From contig JACMKL010000059.1 of NCBI GenBank assembly GCA_014380105.1, positions 1 through 12,189 of the forward strand: a stretch of DNA of 12,189 nt, in the 5' to 3' direction. Source of the DNA: Candidatus Melainabacteria bacterium. Its GTDB lineage: Bacteria; Cyanobacteriota; Vampirovibrionia; Obscuribacterales; Obscuribacteraceae. Positions 7,565 to 12,189 of the stretch are shown in pieces (within the stretch, counting starts at the first letter, position 1; every line of letters begins with the position of its first letter). The position numbers and the translations under genes were made by a program. The notes beneath the pieces were generated by a model. That model saw only the letters and a list, made by a program, of their open reading frames with translations. It made no database searches and was not told the DNA's origin.

Positions 7565-7583
7565 AGTTAGAGCAAAACTTCGA

Positions 7584-8246
7584 TCATGATTCGTTGACTT
7601 GAGTCATTCCAGGAGTATTCAAATCTTCTGGTGAGACACCAGGAAGATCAATTCTCGGTGGAGTGATTAATGCGGGTGTCAGTTCGAGGCGGCGAATGCT
7701 AATACGTAGTTGATACAGGTAATTTTTCATCTTCTGGTCTTGAGTATCGGCAATAAGCTCTGCAATTAGTAGATAGGCAGACTTAAAGTCGCGTTGCATT
7801 GCTTTGGCGCGGATGACTCCGGCACGAGCCCAGAATAACCCTTCTTTTTGTTTAAGAGCATCGTTGAATGCGTCTTCTGCCTGCTGATAACTGCCAGCAA
7901 CCAGGTAAACTTCGCCGAATGTGCACCAATCGGAAGCACTAGTTGGCACCAAACGGGTCAAGAGGATGAGCTGTTGCAGGGATTCTTCCGCAGAACCATT
8001 GCACAATAGAGCGTATGCCAGACAGCGACGCGCTAAAGCATCGTTTTGATTTTGTCTGACTGCATCAGAAAAGGTCTTCACAGCGCCAGAGACGTCAGCC
8101 TTCTTCAGCTGTTCGTAACCCTTCATAATTATTGGTGCAATAGCCGGTTGTGCAGGTTTTATTTCAACTGCAAAAATCGGATTTGCCGTGGCAATAGTGA
8201 GAAGCGTCGCCGCTACTGTTCCGACTTGTCTCACCCGCAAACTCAT
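7584..8246 (-). CDS. Secreted TPR-repeat protein, paralogue of the protein at 2599-3468
   Basis: The frame opens at 8318, but the ATG at 8246 is chosen: AGGAG lies eight bases upstream and a Sec signal peptide begins there (MSLRVRQ, hydrophobic core near residues 8-20, likely cut after A26 in PIFA). The 220-residue product has TPR-like helices at about 40-170 (IIMKGYEQLKKADVSGAVKT, FGEVYLVAGSYQQAEDAFND) and a proline-rich end. It aligns without gaps over more than 120 residues with the other secreted TPR protein, sharing KGYE, AVKT, DAVR, ARRxLAxAL, GExY, AE and ARA. It lacks the long Thr/Gln tail. It converges on the HTTM operon with 19 bases between the stops; no hairpin terminator is seen in that gap. 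Likely periplasmic or exported; function unknown. Confidence 0.75.
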   Translation of the reverse strand: MSLRVRQVGTVAATLLTIATANPIFAVEIKPAQPAIAPIIMKGYEQLKKADVSGAVKTFSDAVRQNQNDALARRCLAYALLCNGSAEESLQQLILLTRLVPTSASDWCTFGEVYLVAGSYQQAEDAFNDALKQKEGLFWARAGVIRAKAMQRDFKSAYLLIAELIADTQDQKMKNYLYQLRISIRRLELTPALITPPRIDLPGVSPEDLNTPGMTQVNES

Positions 8247-8254
8247 ATCAAGCA

Positions 8255-8259
8255 CTCCT
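8255..8259 (-). promoter_or_regulatory. Ribosome binding site AGGAG that fixes the second TPR gene start
   Basis: On the - strand AGGAG is followed by eight bases and the ATG at 8246-8244, placing the start at the signal peptide instead of 24 codons earlier. The leader AGGAGTGCTTGAT closely resembles AGGAGTGGTTTTG before the paralogue, so the duplication may have included the translation start. Confidence 0.65.
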
Positions 8260-8410
8260 GACACAAATCGTTCTAGGACCCTGAAAGCCATCTTAACACC
8301 AGTTGTCCTACAGTTCACCTATAAACCTCATGCCAGTTAGCCTTTACATCCTCGGGGCGAGGCAAAGAGATGTCCATTCATTATGGTCGATGGTAGCTAT
8401 AGACCTATAT

Positions 8411-8452
8411 TCAGTAAAATTAGGCAGAATTTTTAGCCATATTTTTTACTGA
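8411..8452 (-). terminator. AT-rich inverted repeat just after the trmJ-like gene; possible weak terminator
   Basis: TCAGTAAAA (8411-8419) and TTTTACTGA (8444-8452) are perfect nine-base inverted copies around a 24-base centre that contains a small GGC/GCC pair. On the - strand the structure starts six bases after the TGA of the methyltransferase gene, the usual place for a terminator. The stem is AT-rich and no clean U-run follows it, so termination would be weak; an mRNA 3'-end or protein-binding role is also possible. Confidence 0.35.
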
Positions 8453-8458
8453 TATTTT

Positions 8459-9238
8459 TCATTCATTCTCTTCACTGTTTTTATCGTCAGCAGCATTATT
8501 CGAACCTACATGTTGATTGATTCGAATCAGGAGGCCTTTCAAGAGATCCGATTCGCGTTTGGTCGGTTTTGCTCTTTGCCAGAGTCGTCGAAATTCAGAT
8601 AGAACATTTTCGCGATTGTAAGTGCGTGAGAAATTTACGGAGTCGGAGATTTTTCCAAGAGTGAGAAGCATTTCGTCGTCGCTGTCCCCGGTCGAAAGCG
8701 GCTCGCTACTATTTGCAGCTTCCTTCTTTTCTGATAGACGATTGAAGACACCTTCAGACATCTCGTAGCCCAAAATTCCTGCCGCTTGAGCGAGATTCAG
8801 AGATGATAATTCGTCTGAAGTTGGGATTGTCACAATGTGGTGGCATCTCAAAAGGTCACTCTGCCTGAGTCCGTCGGTCTCATCACCCAGAACAAAAGCA
8901 ACTCTGTTGTTTAAGGCGTCCTGTTTTAGTTGCGCACTTAAATCCGAAATTGGTGTCGGCGGCTCCCTTCTTTGTTTTCCACAAGTTGTCCCAACAGCGA
9001 CTGCGACATCTTTGAGTGCATCTTCCAAACAATCAAACACTTGGGCCTGTTTCAGGATGTTGAAAGCACTAACAGCCATTTTTCGAGCTTCTGCATCTTT
9101 ATAATTTTTCGGCGGACTGACCAAACGCAAGTCTTCTATGCCAAAGTTTTTCATTGCCCGCGCTACTGACCCGATGTTTCCCAGGAAAACTGGTCTTACA
9201 ACAATGAAGCTAATATTTCGAAGATGAGAATTTCGCAT
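8459..9238 (-). CDS. trmJ: TrmJ-like tRNA 2'-O-methyltransferase (TrmH/SpoU family, SPOUT fold)
   Basis: A 259-residue SPOUT methyltransferase. The three family motifs are present: VRPVFLGNIGSVARAMKNFG with N21 and R27; FVLGDETDGL with E120 and G123; and IPTSDELSSLNLAQA at 138-152. The knotted SAM site is built from the last two. The C-terminal part (about 170-259) ends in FRRLWQRAKPTKRESDLLKG, which resembles the RRLFxRAxxxxxExxxLxG helix of TrmJ, the enzyme that methylates the ribose at position 32 of the tRNA anticodon loop. E. coli TrmJ is about the same length. Other TrmH subgroups lack this C-terminal signature, so TrmJ is the best call, though target specificity varies. The gene starts 10 bases after the transporter/acyltransferase stop with only a weak AGG upstream, so it is probably the second gene of that transcript. 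Confidence 0.83.
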   Translation of the reverse strand: MRNSHLRNISFIVVRPVFLGNIGSVARAMKNFGIEDLRLVSPPKNYKDAEARKMAVSAFNILKQAQVFDCLEDALKDVAVAVGTTCGKQRREPPTPISDLSAQLKQDALNNRVAFVLGDETDGLRQSDLLRCHHIVTIPTSDELSSLNLAQAAGILGYEMSEGVFNRLSEKKEAANSSEPLSTGDSDDEMLLTLGKISDSVNFSRTYNRENVLSEFRRLWQRAKPTKRESDLLKGLLIRINQHVGSNNAADDKNSEENE

Positions 9239-9248
9239 GTCGCCTACG

Positions 9249-11216
9249 CTACTTTTTTGAATCTGTTTTCAATGACTCAATCTTGTTTTTCAGCAAATTC
9301 AAAATTTCATCGATGTCTAAATTCTCGGTGGCATCTTTGTCGATTGGCTGCCCTATTGATATTTTGACAGGAACAAGATGTGGCAATTTGCGACCCTTCG
9401 GCCACGCCTCAAAGCCGCCTGAAATTGCAAAAGGAACAATTGGGCAGCCTGTTTCTTTATGCAGTCTCGAAACACCGGATTGAAATTCACCCAAATTGCC
9501 ATCTTTCGTCAAGCGGCCTTCCGGAAAAATCAAAACGCTTTCGCCATGGCATAGAGATTGCTTTGCTTGTTCAAGAGCGAGATTCCCTTTCCCACGCTTG
9601 AGCGGGATCGCTCCCAGACTGCGCGCCAGTGGTCCAAGTACAGGCCAACCCATTGCCTCTTCCATGACAAGAAATCTAGTTCTTCGATCAAATACCGAGC
9701 CAACGATTAATGCGTCTAACCAGCCAGTATGGTTGCCCGCCAGAATTATTGTTTTTCGTCTGCCCCATTTTTCGATACCGGATTTGGTGACGCTTCTAAT
9801 TTCGTCCGCCATCTCGTGGTCGTGTGAATGGTCCACAATTTGAAATTGAAAGAGCGCTTTCAATAAGGTTCTTGCAAATTGTCTGGCTAGGAGGAAAATT
9901 AAATCGTTCCAGATGAAGGCAATCAAAATGGGAAAAATAAGTGTAGTTACCGATATGACTCTCAGAACAGGTAAAAGTGAAACAGCCGGCAAGATTCTTT
10001 CAAGATAAATACAGACTGCGAGCAAGGGCACCATTTGTAATGTCGCCCTCAGACCAAGCGCTTTACCTCGCACTCCAGACGGAAATAATCTTTGAATAAG
10101 TGTATCGAGCAAGGTCTGCGAGTTGGCTGCCACTGCGCCCAGAGCGAATACACCCAGCTGGGCGATAAACAAGTGATTTGTGTATGCCACCACTGTGGAA
10201 GCGACTGCAGCAATTGCTAATTGTACGGCGATGCCTTCGGTTAGTTTTGTAAGGCCGGGCTTCCTGACTGCATAATTAGACGTTATTGCACCGGCGAGCA
10301 GTCCAAGCGCGAGGCAAGGAATTAAATCAATCATCATCGGAAGACTGAGGCGGTGACTTTGATATGCAAATGAAGTCAGGCAGACTGTGAATGCCAGTGA
10401 GAAAGTTCCAACTCCTGCACTGACGAACAATGTTTTGTTGGCTCTCGAATGTGTTTTTAAATAATGCGAAAATTCGCCCAGACGAAAAACGTTTCTCACA
10501 AGACCGAATTTTACATGTGTTGAACGATGAAAATCTTTCAGACTTGCAGTTGCAAAAAAGGCGCCGACGTACAATAACACTGAGGCTTTGAGCAGCATCC
10601 AGGGCATTGCTGTATCTGTGACCAACCAGAGTCCAGTCGCCACAAGCATCGCGCTGGCGAGAGCCGCCCAACACAGTGAGTTGAGTTTGACAGATTCTTT
10701 AAGGATAGAATTGCTGGCTTGATTGGGCACCATATCCGGTATTATGTTCAAACGACAAACATCGAAAACTGCTGATGCAAATCCTATAAACGCAATAGCC
10801 AGAGCTATAAATAGACCGCGTTCTCGATCCGCGATCAATTGTGGCAGTAATGCCACAACCAGAAAGGCGACTGTGGCGCGAATCAAATTTGAATGACGCA
10901 TAAGTGCAACTGGGTTTTTCGCATCCGCCCAAAAACCGGCTGGGATTGAGAATGCAATTGCCGGCAACAAGAGAAGCGCAGACGATAGACCCAGTAATTC
11001 GCCCTGTGGACCGAACAAAATAATCAGTGAAAACAAGCTCAGAATGCTGAGCTTGTCAGCTGTTTGCGATAGGAAATGAGCGATTACGAGTGTTTTTACG
11101 TCATTTTTTCCATCAGCTTCTCCGCCAAAGCTTGCCAGGGCGCCTTTTTTTGGCAACGGCCCATGCTGAGAGGACGTTAATGGCAAACTCTTATTTCCAT
11201 TGCAGAGCGATTGCAT
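9249..11216 (-). CDS. Fused LplT-like MFS lysophospholipid transporter and PlsC-type acyltransferase
   Basis: A 655-residue, two-part inner-membrane protein. Residues about 40-440 form a 12-helix MFS domain whose start, LVIAHFLSQTADKLSILSLF, resembles the LplT lysophospholipid flippase. Residues about 470-650 form a cytoplasmic PlsC/LPLAT domain: NHTGWLDAL carries the HX4D catalytic pair H496/D501, GAIPLKRGK is motif II, FPEGR (E566) is motif III and IVPFAISGG is motif IV. In E. coli LplT imports lysophospholipids and Aas reacylates them; here both steps sit in one chain, without the AMP-ligase domain of Aas. Acyl donor therefore probably acyl-ACP or acyl-CoA made elsewhere. The ATG at 11216 is the only ATG before the fold, but has no ribosome site, and the first 40 residues are polar; a TTG start is possible. 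Confidence 0.85.
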   Translation of the reverse strand: MQSLCNGNKSLPLTSSQHGPLPKKGALASFGGEADGKNDVKTLVIAHFLSQTADKLSILSLFSLIILFGPQGELLGLSSALLLLPAIAFSIPAGFWADAKNPVALMRHSNLIRATVAFLVVALLPQLIADRERGLFIALAIAFIGFASAVFDVCRLNIIPDMVPNQASNSILKESVKLNSLCWAALASAMLVATGLWLVTDTAMPWMLLKASVLLYVGAFFATASLKDFHRSTHVKFGLVRNVFRLGEFSHYLKTHSRANKTLFVSAGVGTFSLAFTVCLTSFAYQSHRLSLPMMIDLIPCLALGLLAGAITSNYAVRKPGLTKLTEGIAVQLAIAAVASTVVAYTNHLFIAQLGVFALGAVAANSQTLLDTLIQRLFPSGVRGKALGLRATLQMVPLLAVCIYLERILPAVSLLPVLRVISVTTLIFPILIAFIWNDLIFLLARQFARTLLKALFQFQIVDHSHDHEMADEIRSVTKSGIEKWGRRKTIILAGNHTGWLDALIVGSVFDRRTRFLVMEEAMGWPVLGPLARSLGAIPLKRGKGNLALEQAKQSLCHGESVLIFPEGRLTKDGNLGEFQSGVSRLHKETGCPIVPFAISGGFEAWPKGRKLPHLVPVKISIGQPIDKDATENLDIDEILNLLKNKIESLKTDSKK

Positions 11217-11421
11217 ATAGAACAGCTATTGAAGCGCTTCCATCTGAGCTTTTGTGTCCGAACTATCCAATATTACTTTCTTTGCCCTCATCTCAAACGA
11301 TAAATCTGAGATCTATGCAGGTTTGATCTAAGACATTTAATTGACTTCTTGTTATCTATCAAGCGTAAGCCAGTGAGGACGTGAGACAATCAACCTCTTA
11401 CAGTCTTTCGAGGCTCTCCGC
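11217..11421. other. Divergent intergenic region between the transporter/acyltransferase and hydrolase genes
   Basis: The 205-base spacer holds the 5' regions of both genes. Visible elements are an inverted repeat ATCTCA / TGAGAT (11290-11295 and 11307-11312) and a direct repeat GATCTA at 11310-11315 and 11325-11330, 15 bases apart. TTTAAT at 11336-11341 could be a -10 box for the + strand gene, but no matching -35 lies at proper distance. No small coding frame is supported. Confidence 0.45.
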
Positions 11422-12189
11422 ATGACGCCAAAAGCGTCCCTCTCTATCTCTTCATTGTTGTCACTGGCTCTCTTTTGCGCATTGCCGCTTCCTGGTTTTA
11501 CCTCGAAATCGGGCACTGCTGAGGCGGAAAAATCTGGCAAATCCGACAAGTCTGACAAAGACGCGCCAAAAGCTGTGCGTCGTGGCAATGCTCCGTGTCT
11601 GTCCTGGAATGATTCTGACGTTCCTACCAAAGCTGTAATTCTTTGCGTTCATGGGCTGGGGCTGCATAACGCAACCTATGATGCTTTCGGCAAGCGTATG
11701 TCTAAACTTGGTTACGCGATCTATGCCATCGATGTGCGTGGTTTCGGCTCCTGGATGGAAGCGAAGGGTCGCGAGCGTGTGGACTTCGACGGATGTATGG
11801 AAGACATCCGTGTCACACTCAAGGTTTTGCACCGCGCGCATCGCGGTGTGCCTGTTTTCATTTTAGGTGAATCAATGGGCGGCGCCATCGCGTTGCGGGC
11901 ATGCGCTCTCTACCCTGAACTGATCGACGGTCTAATCTCGTCGGTTCCGGCGGCAGATCGCTTCAAGCAGGGTCAGACCAAATTGAACGTCGCTTTTCAC
12001 TTATTTGCCGATGCAGATGCTCCGTTCGATATCGGTTCGGCGGTAATCAAGCAAGCTACCAACAAACAATCAGTTCGTGATTCCTGGGGGCAGAACCCTC
12101 TCACCCGCTTGAAAGTGTCGGCAAACGAGCTGATTCAGTTTCAGCACTTTATGAACCAAAATCACAGGTGGGCAGCATTAATAAAAGAC
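11422..12189 (+). CDS. Secreted alpha/beta hydrolase, lysophospholipase/monoacylglycerol-lipase type (3' end outside window)
   Basis: The ATG at 11422 opens a frame of 256 codons that runs past the right edge. GAGG at 11410-11413 with eight-base spacing supports the start. Residues 1-27 look like a signal peptide (hydrophobic core at 7-21); C19 does not fit a lipobox, so a lipoprotein is unlikely. A Lys/Ser/Asp-rich linker at about 34-50 follows. The hydrolase core begins near 70: AVILCVHGLG (H77-G78, oxyanion region), IDVRGFG at 103-109, and the nucleophile elbow GESMGG with S151. The Asp and His of the triad should lie beyond or near the edge. IDxRGxGxS and GESMGG are typical of monoacylglycerol lipase and lysophospholipase (Hydrolase_4) enzymes. 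The divergent lysophospholipid transporter/acyltransferase gene makes a phospholipid-turnover role attractive, but this is inference. Confidence 0.82.
   Translation, partial: MTPKASLSISSLLSLALFCALPLPGFTSKSGTAEAEKSGKSDKSDKDAPKAVRRGNAPCLSWNDSDVPTKAVILCVHGLGLHNATYDAFGKRMSKLGYAIYAIDVRGFGSWMEAKGRERVDFDGCMEDIRVTLKVLHRAHRGVPVFILGESMGGAIALRACALYPELIDGLISSVPAADRFKQGQTKLNVAFHLFADADAPFDIGSAVIKQATNKQSVRDSWGQNPLTRLKVSANELIQFQHFMNQNHRWAALIKD

Larger units (their letters stand above)
8247..8458. other. Intergenic region upstream of the second TPR gene
   Basis: This 212-base stretch separates two - strand genes. It holds the AT-rich inverted repeat near the methyltransferase stop (8411-8452) and a short GC hairpin, CCTCG-ggg-CGAGG, at 8350-8362 that has no T-run on either strand. 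It must contain the promoter of the TPR gene if that gene is transcribed alone, but I cannot pick a convincing -35/-10 pair. No small gene is evident. Confidence 0.45.

Noticed and set aside
8350..8362. GC hairpin CCTCG-ggg-CGAGG as a terminator
   Set aside because: Only a five-base stem and no T-run on either strand.
9496..9843. 115-codon + strand open frame opposite the PlsC domain
   Set aside because: Antisense shadow of the acyltransferase motifs HX4D and FPEGR; the product has no recognisable features.
11231..11240. Perfect ten-base palindrome GAAGCGCTTC upstream of the transporter gene
   Set aside because: About a dozen palindromes of this length are expected by chance in 12 kb, and nothing else supports an operator.
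11422..11500. Lipoprotein signal in the hydrolase around C19
   Set aside because: The residue before the cysteine is phenylalanine, which does not fit a lipobox; an ordinary signal peptide is more likely.
11461..11841. 126-codon open frame on the - strand inside the hydrolase gene
   Set aside because: It lies fully antisense to a convincing alpha/beta hydrolase frame and shows no domain or ribosome site.

Overview
The window reads as an ordinary bacterial chromosome segment with mid-range G+C. It is densely coded on both strands, with no rRNA, tRNA, CRISPR array or recognisable transposase. Several proteins have Sec-type signal peptides, TPR repeats are frequent, and there is a fused lysophospholipid transporter/acyltransferase, all of which suggest a Gram-negative-type cell. 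The mix of SDR, HTTM and small secreted TPR genes recalls deep-branching Cyanobacteriota relatives (Vampirovibrionia, for example Obscuribacterales). That placement is a low-confidence impression from gene content, not something the sequence proves.

Region 1 (1-2597, + strand) is a run of oxidoreductases: the 3' end of one extended short-chain dehydrogenase/reductase (SDR), a small Mpo1/DUF962-like membrane protein, an NDUFA9-like atypical SDR, and a complete HpnA/dihydroflavonol-reductase-like SDR. Spacing from the second gene onward is 0 to 8 bases, so this looks like one operon, probably for lipid or isoprenoid tailoring.

Region 2 (2599-8246) holds an unusual membrane locus. A divergent pair of units shares the 4639-4893 spacer. 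On the - strand is a 350-residue, histidine-rich, polytopic membrane protein of unknown function, with a secreted TPR protein downstream. On the + strand is a tightly coupled three-gene operon: a one-TM protein, an HTTM-domain protein with a C-terminal DCC thiol-redox domain, and an anchored TPR protein. A second secreted TPR protein, clearly paralogous to the first, lies convergent to the end of that operon. The one-TM protein plus HTTM pair resembles the SdpA/SdpB arrangement used to mature a peptide toxin, but no SdpC-like precursor is visible.

Region 3 (8459-11216, - strand) is a two-gene unit: a 655-residue fusion of an LplT-like MFS transporter and a PlsC-type acyltransferase, followed by a TrmJ-like tRNA 2'-O-methyltransferase. 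Divergent from it, a secreted alpha/beta hydrolase of the lysophospholipase/monoacylglycerol lipase type starts at 11422 and runs off the right edge. The pairing suggests phospholipid turnover and repair.

The most promising material for a new system is the HTTM-DCC operon together with the divergent histidine-rich membrane protein and the two flanking TPR paralogues.
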